A stretch of DNA of 64,000 nucleotides from Cloeon dipterum (Eukaryota > Arthropoda > Insecta > Ephemeroptera > Baetidae), in assembly GCF_949628265.1 (NCBI RefSeq), contig NC_088786.1, forward strand, positions 16,926,001 through 16,990,000, given 5' to 3'. This document shows positions 37,111 through 49,600 of the stretch, piece by piece. Position 1 is the stretch's first letter. Each line of letters begins with the position of its first letter. The translations under genes and the position numbers were made by a program. The notes beneath the pieces were generated by a model. That model made no database searches. It had not been told where the DNA came from and saw only the letters and a program-made list of their open reading frames with translations.

Positions 37111-39312
37111 GTTTAGTCACACCGGTTTTTTCGTGGTTGGATTTTTCCAAAAAATAAAAAAACAATTCTACATTCCATTTTACCGAAAAACTGCAATTTA
37201 CATAAATTTTCTCTTAGCGTCATGAAAATTTGCAGGACCTATTTATAAAAAGATTATAGTTGTTAGTGATTAAAAGCCAAAATGAAAAAGCTCGAAGATA
37301 TTTGAAAGCCGAAGGGAAAGGTAAAACATCTAGTAAAAAACTGAATGAAAATTGATTTTAATTAATGAAATGAAAACGTCACTGACACAAAATGTATTAA
37401 TCCAAAAATGAGTTGTCTCTGTGACAGGTCCAAAGTGGAAAAAAACAATTAAAAAGTGACCACTCGATAATTTTAAATGCGATCTAAATTTTACATTGGT
37501 TTTAGGTTCTAGAATTATGCAAAAAAAAACACCGCTTTTATCTATAAATAACAGAATGAAATAATAATTAATGAGATCCTTTATATTTATTTATTCCAAA
37601 AAATATATTTAAGTATTTCAAAGTTATTTCAAAAAATAAGATCTGTCTTTTTTGTCAACTGGTCCAGTCTTTTGCCGAACTTTAATTGACGTTTTAATCG
37701 CTATAACTATCGACTGTCGTCACGACTCAAGGATTGGCCGATTTTGTTCAGGTCCTAATACGAGACGCAAGGCTGCACTCACTGAATTTGGTCGCGCCGA
37801 GAGGAAAAGTTAACGACCTCTCAAGATCCAGTCACGGTGACCTATAAGTTTTGCTTCTGTGCATGCCCGGTCAACAAGTTCATCATTATTCCCATTGCAA
37901 GGACGAATATTTTCGCGTTTAAATTATTATCTTGACTTTTTTCAAAACAAATTTAAGCTAATTTTTTTCCTGAAGGGTACGTGGCGTGAACCTTCAGTGT
38001 GATTATTGCATCGCTGCTAATGATTGGTCTCATTACATTTCCACGAGACAGAGCCCGGGAAAAATCCCAGTCCATTGAAGGGTCACCTTTAGAAGGATCT
38101 GCTTGATGAGAGCGATCAAAATAGTGCAAATTGAAAAATAACATTTCAAGCGGTGTTTTGGGCATCTCATATTTTTAAGATCTTATTTTTTCACCAATTT
38201 AAAGTAGTTTTTTCCTTTGTAATTAGAAAAAATATTTAATTGAAAATAAAACTTCTAAAACACGCCTTTATTTTTGCGCTTCAGCTCAAATTTTGAGCTG
38301 ATTATGGACGGTTTTAAGGAAACATATTTGACGGATTTTATGCTAAACATGGCATGATTCGTGCAATGTTTGATGGTGGCGATTTGAAGCTCAGAAAAAA
38401 TCAACTGTCTGTCTAAAATTCACAGCACATGTCAAACTGTGGTAAATTACATAATAATCCCTAACTTGAAATTTTACGAAAACATTTTCCTCAAAAATGT
38501 TCTAATAAACGATTAGGTGACGCGGTGCAGAAGCGCAATTAGTGTTTCTCAGAACGCCTGACTTCAGGTTCGTTCGAGATTTTCGAACGAACGTACATAT
38601 TTGTGAGAAATCCCTTCTCCTTACTGGTGCGGCGAAACCTGAAAAGTAAACAAACCTTAAAAGAATAATGTCAAAGGCTTATTCGGCCAAAAACGGCGAT
38701 AAAAAGAGGCATAGTTGTTGCAGCTGTTTGAGCTGCTCACCTTCGCATCCGGAGAGCCGAAACCGCGCGACGACGGCGGCGGGCGTCATGCTCGACCTTT
38801 CTTTCCTCCGCGCACGCACTCACGCACTTGCTGTTTTGGCTGTTTTGGCGCCGTCGCACACGGCAACCAAGGTCACGATTTAATGATCCATAATCACGAT
38901 CGCGTTCAATCTCTCTTGTGCAGGTGGCACGCGCGTTTTCGTTTCGCCGGCTCTGTTGCGTAACGTGGACGAGATTCGCGCGTTCAAATCCCCAGCGAAA
39001 TTCACGACAGTAATCGGTGCTTTCGCAAAAAATAGTCGAATTTGATGACAATAGTCGGTTACTATACGTGTAGCATTTTATTTATTTTCTATTTTGCCAC
39101 GTCCCATCAAGAATAATATCCGCGTTGTTTATTTTGCACTTAAAACGACAAATAATCACCGTTGGAGAATTAATGAACTTCATTTGAAAATTTTGCATAT
39201 TTTTATCGGGAAACTCTTCCACCAGATTTTCTGTGATCATCAACCACTGCAAGATGAATTTTGAAATGGGAGCGTGGTTCCCCAGTCTGCAACGTGATGA
39301 AACATTTGCAAC

Positions 39313-39633
39313 CTAGGTCAGGTCTATGGACAATTGCGGAATGATTGGCGAAATTGCGATGAAATGAGCCTCATCGTCTTTGAATAAGGTGTTGAGAAAC
39401 ACGTCGAGTTGCCGTTTTTTGTGGGTGGGCTTTCCTTCCAATGGAAAGTGCATCTCTCTTTTGAGACCGCAGGAACAATGAGACACGGTAAGGTAATTAC
39501 GAGAAGCAAAGTATATTCCGAAGCACTTGGACCGTTTGCAATAATATTGCATACAGGCGTCGCAAGCTAGTCTAGCTCTAGCTGCAACGTGATGGATTAA
39601 AGCAAGCAAGCTAATTGATCTAGTTAATGGCAT
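39313..39633 (-). CDS. Possible small secreted Cys-rich protein
   Basis: A 106-codon frame runs from an ATG at 39633 to TAG ending at 39313. Residues 1-20 (MPLTRSISLLALIHHVAARA) could act as a signal peptide. They are followed by a Cys-rich stretch (CDACMQYYCKRSKC and a later CSC), then a basic and finally a neutral C-terminus. I do not recognise a family. A chance ORF of this length is possible, and no TATA box or splice evidence supports it. Confidence 0.25.
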   Translation of the reverse strand: MPLTRSISLLALIHHVAARARLACDACMQYYCKRSKCFGIYFASRNYLTVSHCSCGLKREMHFPLEGKPTHKKRQLDVFLNTLFKDDEAHFIAISPIIPQLSIDLT

Positions 39634-40882
39634 GCGGTTGCTTCAGAAAGGTCACTTATGAAGTCACTCACATATTAATTTGGCAGATTGATTAGGACTA
39701 ATTTATACCGTGTCTTTTTTGTGTCATTAATGCACTTTTTGTATTACTTAAGAAGAATGAATTGGAGCAGTCTCACATCTGTGCTCACAATGCGGCGTTT
39801 GCGAAATGTTTCCGCAACCGCATATCTTTCTTTAGTCGCGCGGCGGCTGTGTGTATTGCCTGTCGCTGCCCCAAATGCCAGACGATCATATTGTGCATTA
39901 TCACACCTATTTCCAAAGCTTGATTAATATCCAGTATGAATGCACGTGAAATTAGACTTTATTCTATATGCTGATTGTTGACCGGAGTGGTTTAGGCTGG
40001 TTTTGGCGCTAATCTCGCCAAAAGTAGACTACACAAAAGGCCAACTAGATTGCAGCAAGCGGTGCCAAGGTTTCGCCGGTTCTGCAGGAGGATATGTTAC
40101 ACGAAAATTCCACTTGAAGCAGTTGGTGAATGTCTAGATTTATTGAAAAGCTGTAAAATCGATGACTATATGAGGGCCAGTTAAATCATACTAAAAATAA
40201 AAATAAAACTAACTACTTGTGGAATTTTTATAGCTATGGCAAAATGCATGAATTTAGTTTTGTAGAAATTAAAAGTGGACTTTAAACTCTGAAAAAATTG
40301 GTCCATTGAATTAATTTTTTGTGGCACTAAGCATAAACTTGTCAGTATACTATAGATTGTGCATATATAAAATTAAGAGCAATTGGAGCAAAGTAACAAT
40401 TAAATTTGGCAATTTTCTCGAAAAAATTAGATGGTATATTATGATAATGCTTGATTTTGATTCCTCTCGTCACTATATGTATCCATCGGTATTCAAATTA
40501 TGAGTTAAATTTCCTTTCTTGTGAAATAAATCCTGATTTTCAATACGGAGACAGTGCTCACCGCTTAATTTTAATGAACACTTTGGAACCGACTTTCTCT
40601 TAAATTTAAACGGCAACTTGGAAAAATTTGTGCTCTTTCCCAATTTTCAGAGGACATTTTAAACAAAGATATAAATGCTTTTCATAATTCTATATTATAG
40701 ATGAACGCTAAATTTTAAATATCCTCAAGGGTTCAATTAATAAAGAATTTCACAATAATCCATTTGCATGAAAGCTGGAATAAATTTATGTTACAGAGAG
40801 GGCCAGCTGCCAAAAAATTATGTAAAATATATTACATAACAAAGTAAAAATGTTTAAAATATAAACATCGACAGTTTAATTT

Positions 40883-41022
40883 CATCCTGGTCCCGGTAAA
40901 ATTGCGCAACGTTCAACAAACGCCCAAATTTTCATTGTCGAATTGATTGTTGACCTTTTCTTGCAACAAGGAAATTCGCGTTTGGTTGTTGAAAGTTGCG
41001 CAATTTTACCGGGACCAGGATG
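40883..41022. mobile_element. 140-bp palindromic MITE-like (foldback) element
   Basis: The element starts CATCCTGGTCCCGGTAAAAT and ends with its exact reverse complement. The terminal inverted repeats are identical for 28 bp, and pairing continues imperfectly (one substitution, then TTCAACAA, then a 4-base gap) for about 45 bp per arm, leaving a central AT-rich loop of about 50 bp. Four-base ATTT flanks lie on both sides and could be a target-site duplication. No coding capacity is present. This fits a short non-autonomous DNA transposon; a transcribed hairpin RNA is the alternative. Confidence 0.75.
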
Positions 41023-43233
41023 ATTTCATGGTTTTAATAATTAACAAACTGATTGCTATTAATTGTGGAATATTTTTTAAAAATTTTATTATAAATAAAT
41101 AATGCTATCTTGATTTGAATCTCCAAGGATTCGAGCAGTAGTGAAGAGCACAAAATTCATCTCCTTCGGCGAAGTGGACCGGCAAGCGCACTGTGTGCAA
41201 AAAAATTAACTGACCCATTTTTCACGAGAGCCACGCTTGCTTGCATAGCTGCAGCGACTGTTTGCGAATTGAGAAAGTGCTGGCGAAGAGTGGCTTGAAA
41301 GTAAAACACGAAGAAGAAGAAGAAGAGTGTGAATCAACTCTTTGCCGAGGTAGAGGCAGGTGCCCCTTGGTTCGGTCGGAAGTCAGGGAAGAAGCCACGC
41401 TGAAAGTCAAGGTGACGCGAGGCTGGGCGGACGACCTTCCCACATCGGCGGCTGCGCTGTAACATGACTGCCAGGAACTTCATTGGAATGTTTTTGAAAC
41501 AATCGATTTTCGATTTGTCATTTACAAATTACTCAGAGTCTGCTCAAAACTGTTTTTTTTTTAATAAATATTAACCATTGATCATCAAGGTTTAAAGGAT
41601 TGCTCTGGCATAAAAGTTAATGTTGATGCTCCAAAATGGCAAGGTATAATTTAGAAATGAAACTAAGAGGGTTTGAAGATATTTTATTTAATTTAACATT
41701 TGTAAAATAAAAATAATTTTTTACTCGCCCATTTTCCGGAAAAGCCATTTGATACGTAATTTCAGCAATTTAAGCATCCCGCAAAAAAATTTGAAATTAT
41801 TAAATTTTGCTAAAAAGGTTGATTTTATGGAAACAAAATCTTAGAAAAAATTAAAACTGATACTACAAGCCATTTAATTACTGCACGTGATTTTCCCAGA
41901 GCTTATCTGCAGCAAAGTATTGGAAAAATAATCTTGGACTTATGCAAAAGTATGGCAATATCGCACAATCATTCTATTCGTCCCTCCAAGTAGATTAAAA
42001 AAATGTTTAGTTTTTTTTTAAATGGAACCACTTTTCAAGAAGTTAATACTGTTAATAGCAGTTCGCAATTGGTTAAAAGTTTACTTTTTAAGTACATACA
42101 ATGACAGTCAAACAGATTTTCTTTTCAAATTAAGAACCAAGTCAAGGAACATAATATATATGCTATATAAAAACTGATAGACCAAGACTTTGTCATGTCA
42201 GCCTTTGCAGAAAGTACACCCAATTTTTGTACAGTTTTTATTCTTTCTTTATTCATTCATCAATCAATCTTCATTTTTATCATCTTGTTCAACTTGATGA
42301 TCCAAGTCCAGGTCATTGAATGTGCGTCGGAAAGGAGTGTAGAGGGATATAACTGTACAAGGGAAAGGGAGGAGTCTAAAGCAAAGGATAAAGAGGGAGA
42401 AATAGCACGTTGCATGTATGAGAATTTGTACAATCGAACTTCTGCAATTTAAAACTGTTAATATAGGTTTAGAATAAATGTTACATTGAATAATCAATCA
42501 GGTGCGTGTCAAAGATTGAGATAATTTGCCCAAGAATTCATCTTAGGAACATTGTTTTAAGACCGTTTTACTGTTCTCTTCGCTTTGATTTTTAAACGAG
42601 TGTGGGATTTTATTCTGGAGACACGGCATGAAATTCTTGAATTTTATTCTGAATGAGAGGCTCTTCTAGTGGTTTGTTAATAGCCAATCTGGTGGTTTAT
42701 GAATGAATTCGTCGCGCACCATGGCTCTCACCGGAATTCGAATACTTTAACTACGGGCAGAGCATTCCAGATTTTGATAACATTATTCGCGTACAACTTC
42801 AGTTAGTGATTTCTGGCCATAATTTCATGCATTTCCCTGACTGATTTTAGGTTACCATGGCACCTCGCCACAAGACCATAAATCAAATGCAAAAAAGCCA
42901 AGGAAAACTATTCTGACTGTATAAATTTAAAAATAAAAATATGCACACCATGAAAAGCTCTAATTTAATTTGAAAAAAATGACAATTCTGCAAAATTTCC
43001 ATCTAAATTTTTGGCATTTAAAGCAGATCAAAATTCAACAAAGAAACTATCGATATACTGGCAGCATCGATAATAAGAAAGCTTGGGCGAAGGCGGTGCT
43101 TGCGCTGGGCTGCTGGTGCTGGTGCTGGTGCTGGCGCGGTACAAGCCTCGCTCGCGCTCAGAGTAAGTGGAAGTTCAGTCAGTCAGTTAGCCGAGTGCGT
43201 TGTCAGTGTGTGCGATGCGGCCCTGGTAGCATA

Positions 43234-43633
43234 ATGCTGTCGACGGCGGGCAGCGCGATCGTGGACTCGTTCAAGCCCGAGTCGGCCGTGCAGGTGGTCG
43301 GCGAGGCCAGTCTGGCAGCCGTGGCCGCTCTGGGCCCGGCGTCGGCTCCGGGGGCGGCCGGACCCCGCCACCTGGTGCGCTGGCTGTGCCAGCAGGCCGA
43401 CCTGTGGCTGCTGCTCTACCAGGTGATCGTCAGGGTGCAGGAGCCCATCGAGCGCAGCGCCGAGCACGTGGAGCAGCTGCTTTTACAATTGGGGCCCCTC
43501 GACCCCGAGGAGCCGGCCCCCGCGACTTCCGACGAGTGTCAGAACCGCGAGGTGCCGCCCCCGGAGCCGCCTCCGCAGCCCCCGCCGCAGCACGCGGCAA
43601 GATTCGCTTTTCCCTGGTGGACGCAATCGGCAG
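43234..43633 (+). CDS. Probable first coding exon of an unrecognised gene
   Basis: An ATG at 43234 (context CATAATGC) opens a GC-rich frame of 133 codons plus one base to a possible donor (GGCAG/GTTTGT). It begins MLSTAGSAIVDSFKPESAVQ and continues through a helical stretch rich in Leu, Val and Trp (HLVRWLCQQADLWLLLYQVI, then EPIERSAEHVEQLLLQL, about residues 49-88). It ends in a Pro/Glu-rich linker (PPPEPPPQPPPQ). Amphipathic helix followed by a low-complexity linker is typical of the N-terminus of a larger cytoplasmic protein, but I do not recognise the family. The 5' side has three TCAGT initiator-like pentamers (43166-43190). No following exon could be identified in the window, so intron 1 would be long or the model incomplete. 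A TGCTGG repeat lies just upstream at about 43110-43134. Confidence 0.5.
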
Positions 43634-46600
43634 GTTTGTGCTCTGCAATTTTTTCTTCCTGGCGAGCGCGCCGGGAAAACGAGTTTTTCTGGTTGATCTC
43701 TCGCGTGGAAGGGTGAAACAGACCTCCGTCGTCTGCACCTCACTGTAGTTAACGTCACGACCTTTAATTGATGTGCTTTACGCGCGTTTCCTGCTGCACT
43801 CGTGACAAAGAGAGAGCCGCCACACGACAAAATCGCGACACCCTCTAATTTGACCGTATTTAGAGCTGCGGTGAGTACATGCAGAATTAGATCAAGTAAT
43901 CGTTATGCTAGGACGAAATCTTGGTTGATATTTTCAAAACCACTAAAATGGAAACGTGATAAAAAATAGCTTTCATTCGTTTGGAAACTTGTAGAACTAA
44001 ACAGTAGAATATGACTCTCTTCTTTTAATTTTTATTACTTCATAATAAAAAAAAACCAGCCCTCTCTACGTATTCTAGACTGGTCAAATATGAAAGAGTT
44101 CTCAAAATATCTTTTATATAAGTCTGATGATTCATCAATTTTAAATATTCAAAATAAAATTTTAAAATATTTTGAGGACCTATTTGGAATTTTTTTCATA
44201 TATTCCGTAAGGGTGGTTAGGAAAAAGAAAATTGTTTGTTAATTTTTCAATTTGTTCATCCGGACTAAATTAAGTGACTTTGATTCATTAAAAATACAGT
44301 AATGAATCACAGATCAAAATCAAAGCATATGAGAAAGGAAGACACTTCAGGTATAAAAGTTGAGTAGGACAAAGCTGAAATGAGTCCAGACTAGTAAAAT
44401 GAAAAAGCAAATACAATTAATCTCACTTTAAAATCTTATTGTATTTGCCTTGCATAAAAGGAAGGAAATTTTGCTGTCGAACACTTTTTTATTGCGGTAG
44501 GCATATCATTCCACTCTCTTTTACATATTAATTCAATTTATCGCAGAATAAAAAAACTTCCTCTGGCCAGCATATTTAAAAAAAATGACAATTTTACGAG
44601 AAAAAGTCTATCTTTTGGGTGAAATAATTGTGAATTGTATCAAAAGGTTAGCTGGACACCATCCAAATTGACTTGAAAACCCGACTATTTTACTCCTTAA
44701 ACCATCTATTTTAAATACATGTCAATTTGAAAAAAGTCTTGATTTTTTGACAAAAAAAAATACCGTTTGCGTCCACATGTAATTGCAACAAGGAAAGTAT
44801 TTTCATTAAATTCCTGAGGATCATGCTTGCGTCTTTCTATGTACAACAATGAGTTGTTCAACTAACAGCATTACAAGTCAGAATTTGGACCTATTTTCAT
44901 CATGCGGACGTATACAAACCACCTCTTATAAAATGATGATTCACAATGAGAAGAAAAACGTCTCTGGAGCAATATTAATTCCTGCTGTCAATCGTAACAA
45001 TGAACAGTTTAATCAGCTTTTGTATTACCGTTACAATTGTAAACCATTCATTTTAACATCAAATTCATGTCAGCTAATGAACGACAGTCTCGTCACCATT
45101 CTGAAGTGCATGCATGTTTACACACGATACACGCAGAGAAGAGAGTCTCACATTACATCTCGCAAGGCCGCGGCTGCAGCGTGAGTCAAATTCTTTCTCT
45201 TCGCGAAAAAGTACAATTAAACAGCAAACGCTCGTCTCAGGCCGATGCGCCTTGACCCAGTCCACCCTCAAATCTCTTCTTCAACCTTTGGAACCTCATT
45301 AAAACCCAGCAATTATCACGTGCCACGTTTTATCGTGCTAATTATGTCAAAATATCACATCCTTAGGAAGAAGGGATTTTAATTTGCTCCCGCGAGACTT
45401 TTGTGCGACTTCTTGAGTCCATTATTGCTCTTTTTGCAACCCCGTGGCGAGATCGCGTTAACTTGCAGCACTGCATGCAGCCATATGACCACATTAACAG
45501 CACATTTTCACAATATCGTTTACACTGTAGTGCTCCTATGTGCAATGACAACAAAAAGTGAGCCGTTACCAGAATGCCAAATTTAAGGGAAATCGGTACA
45601 AACGGAGCATGAAGCGTACGTGAAACTGTTGATTTTTCACGGTAGCAACTTGACGCAAAAGCGTTTAACACCATGCTAAATTTATTAATTACTTCTAGTT
45701 TTATTTTTAATTGTGTCACAATTGAAATTCATATCATTAATAAGTAAATATTTTTTCTTCAGTTGAAGAAATAAACATTTTATATATTTTTCGACGTGTA
45801 GAGTATTTTCTCGCGTTAAAATCTTCAGGATTTAAATAACACTAAGTTACATCGTTAAAGAAAATGTTTTTTTAATAATTTAAAATTTAGTAAAAAAAGA
45901 TAATATACGGAATAAAATATATATGCCATCTCATGGATTCCTGAAAGTGCACGTTGCTTAAGTCATATTAAATTTTCATTATGAATTATGTTTGCCTGTG
46001 GAACCTTTCTTCCTATTCTTAAAACCAACTCGCAACCTTGCATTTTAATTCTCGCGTTCAATTTTCACGTGCGTGTAGGTGCGACTTCGCGACGAGAATA
46101 CGTAAATATTCACATGTAGTCACATTCTAACCTTCGCTAAAGCGCATCTTACAAGGAGTGCCAAGCTTCCGAATGTCATGTTCTCTTTTTCACACGGTTA
46201 TCTCTTTACACGCAACAAAGGATTAAATATTGCAGTAGCAATTTGTTTCCAATTGCACTAGAAAAAAGTTTATAAATATAGAGATATTGCAATTTGAATG
46301 TTTTGAGCGGTGATCAACATGAAATTTTAATTTTAGCAGCTTCTCACATAAGAAGACTGAAAATTTAGCAAGTAGCAATATGATTAAAAAGGGTAAACGA
46401 ACGTGTGATTTATTTTAATTTTTCTCTGGATTCTATTTGTTAAATCAATCGAAGTTGATATATTATGTTATTAGGCTTAGATTGTTTTTCCGGGGCTTTT
46501 CAGCCTGATTTTCTTAATTGTTGAACATTTTAAGTAGCTAAAAAGGATATTAAAATTGACTTTGATTCAACATACGTTTTTCAAAAAGGCTTAAAAGTGA

Positions 46601-49600
46601 GTAATATTTATGTCTATGGAAATGAAATCCAAAATTAATGTCAAAATATTTGTTCTCGAAAATTTAACATACACTATGGTCGATATTTTTGCTATAGATT
46701 TGTGAAAAACAGACAATTATTATTGGTGTTTAATTTTTTCATTGAAGAAAAAAATCAAGTGGACTGTTATGTGAACCCTTTTTAAAGACAGTTGAAGCAC
46801 AATCAGGTTGTGTCAATTTTTATAGAGTAATTCGAAAATAAAAGAATAAATCATCATATGTATTTTTGTTGAAAGTCGTCTTTTTATTTGCGCCTTTGTC
46901 CTATATGTACTAATTTCACCTGTCTACTGCAGCCCTATTTATGGATTGATGAAAACCATTACAATCAAACAGTAAATTAACAAAGATTTCAACAATACAT
47001 ATATTTTATCATCCAGATAAAAAAAAAACGGTTAGCAAATTATTAGTCATCTGTGAAAAAGTTCTTCATTGTATAATTTTTTGTCTGGAAAAGTATGAGA
47101 TGTTTTCAATTCTCCAAAAATATATAATATTAAAGTAGTGTGCTATAGAGAAAACAAAAATGAACTAGATTTGCGTCTGTCCTTATTAGAAGTGATCATG
47201 ATTGTGGTCTGCAGTACAGTACTTCACCTCTCAAGAGAAAGGTGGCAGAACTGAAAATCCAGCTCCAGAAGGAAATATTAAATTGAAAATAAAAAGTATT
47301 GCGTGGGATGAGAGCTAAGTGAGGTTAAGATATTATAGCGTTGGCTTTGAATAAGAGTACATTAAATGAGAGCCCAGATGATAAAAATGATCAACAATTA
47401 AATTTCAGGTTTTTGCTTCTGCTATTTATCTGGGTTAAATTTATTGCAAAGATATCAACGATTATGTTAAAACTCGTTTAACTGACTGAGCGTTTGAAAT
47501 GACATTAATAGTGCTTCAGAGATCACATTGCCAAGAAAATGCTGGCCTGCAGCTTAGACACGCAATGTGACACACGCTATTTATAATAATGAGAAATTAT
47601 GTGTGCGCGCGTGAGAGGGTAATATATGTTTGTGTTGCTTGCTCTGCCTCTGCAGGTCAAGTCCGCTTGCTTAGAACCATTAACTAAACGCTAATTATGT
47701 AACGTCTCAGTCAGAGCCGGAGCAAGAGCTATATCGCCGGTTCTCGGATTCAATTGCGAAAAGTTGCCAATTCTCTTACTGCAGCATCAGCAAAACACAT
47801 AGTGATCGATGATTTGCTCCGCTTGTGAATGTATGGGGCATACTTGGATTTTTCTATTGAATGTATACGTAGCGACAATTATTTACATTTATGTAAAAAT
47901 CATTAGAAACGGAAATATTCATATGCAAAAAATAAAATTGGAATTATGCTAATTAGTAAAATTGTTTCAAATCGTCTTTAAATGCAAAAACGTCTACAAT
48001 CAGGTCCCACATAATATGAACAAATGAGCATTTTTGGCTATGATATTAGCCCAAAAATTATTTTAATTTTATATTTAGTCAGATATATTATATTCGATTT
48101 TTTTGCAAATATTTTATTGCTTGATACATGGATTCAACAACGAAAACGCCACAAAACTGATTTGTTTTCTATTTTAAGGTAATCAGTCCAGCTCTTTCAG
48201 CATATTAAAGAATAAAAAAGTAAAGATCAAACTAGGTCAGAAAATTAATTATTTTTAAATATGTTAGAATGGAAAATGATTTCGAAATATTTTTGACCAC
48301 TTATGTTTTATTTATTCACTAATTGGACTAATTGTAAGAGCTTTCCATCAGACCCATTTTCATGATTCAATGAAGAATTTTTTTTCCAAATATATAGGTC
48401 ACTAATTAGCATAAAATGTTTCGCCAGGTATAATCACTCTAAATCTAAGATTTTCCTGGATGCTAATTATTTTTTCACTTCTTCTTCCTTGAGATAAACT
48501 CAGTACGTCAAACATCAACAAGGAATAGCTGCTTCCCGATCCATACATTACTCTGACAAATCACCCCGCTGTGCACTCGCGGAAGTATAAAGCGCCGAAA
48601 TTGTTTTTATTCGTCAAGAGGGAAGTAAGAGCAATAATTATTGGCAAGCGGCCAGCAAAAGCTTGATTACAATTTCTGTTTTGGAGAGTAGAAAATGAGA
48701 GATTATAAGAAGAGGAAAAAGCGCCCAAGGTTAACAACCTCGGCTTTATTCTCGAGTGGTTTTTATGGGGCCGTAGGTCTAAAACGTACGTTTGGAGAGA
48801 GTCAGTGGCAGAGTCGAATAATCTGTTTTTTTCGACCCTGAAAAAACTACTCCCAATCTTCTCTTGTTCCCGCTTCCTCATTTTGCTCTTTACTCTTATC
48901 TTATTGACATCACACTTTAAGAAGAACGAAACAATACTAATGAATGCGTAATTTTGCATTTGGTAAAGTAAATACCTTGCTTAATTTTTTTATGTTTAAA
49001 CGATACTGCCAAATATTAGGACGACTGCGTGTCCAAGTTTCCGAAATAAAATAAAACAATTTCAAATTTTAATTGGTGAAATTTGATGAAGAGAAATACT
49101 CTGTCTAAAAATTGTCATTTATAGTCTTAGAAACTGTGTTTTTTTTAAATTTTAAGGTCGACGGCACTCTGTGCTGAACTGCGTCGAATGGATGCGTCGC
49201 TGGAATTCACAAGATTTATAAATAAGAGTGCTAATAAGGTACTAGTCGTTCCGGTTGGTAAAACTAATAAAACGCACGGAGTAAAACGTGTAATGCGCAT
49301 TAAAGAACCAATCTTTTGATGAGTATGAAAAAATATATTATTTAAATTGAGTAGCGGTGATTTTTTCTCTCCAGCGTTTACAGTAATTTGTAATTTATTT
49401 TAAAATGCGCTCTTTGCATCCTTGAAGAACACAAAAATGGTCGGCCATTTGAAATGGATGAGTGTTCTAACCTATGGTCTCACACGTAAGCATTTCTCGT
49501 GTACAAGCCTACAGCCCTATTGAATTCAGCTTCTAGTAGCGAGTGTTTGTTTTGCGTTTTAGCTGTCGGGGAAGCTGTGCAAGAGCCGGCACAGCTACTC

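Larger units (their letters stand above)
31165..43233. other. Gene-poor region
   Basis: Beyond the likely RanBP3 terminal exon (to about 31475) this 12 kb has no well-supported gene. It contains a 20-base T run (34200-34219), a perfect 10-bp-stem hairpin at 38569-38594 (GTTCGTTCGA and its complement), the CpG-rich patch near 36.7 kb, the MITE-like element and two weak minus-strand ORFs, which are listed separately. GC-richer patches at 38680-39030 and 41220-41460 hold short open frames without convincing protein signal. Confidence 0.5.

Noticed and set aside
36642..37157. 171-codon plus-strand open frame
   Set aside because: Arg/Ser/Ala-biased translation of a CpG-rich patch with no recognisable domain; described as a CpG-rich region instead.
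41241..41462. Open frames on both strands in a GC-richer patch
   Set aside because: Glu-rich or Ser-rich translations come from a GAA/TTC repeat; neither strand shows a convincing exon.
42195..42452. 85-codon ORF with a hydrophobic stretch just after a TATATAAAA string
   Set aside because: The TATA-like box is so close that the ATG would fall at the start site itself, and such strings are common in this AT-rich DNA.
44849..45184. 111-codon plus-strand open frame with ATG
   Set aside because: Ser/Asn-rich chance-like composition, no family signal or regulatory context.
45363..45719. 118-codon minus-strand open frame
   Set aside because: Starts at GTG, no recognisable protein features beyond one hydrophobic stretch.
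48561..48959. 132-codon minus-strand open frame with ATG
   Set aside because: No motif, no compositional contrast with the surroundings and no splice context; a chance ORF cannot be excluded, so it is not called.
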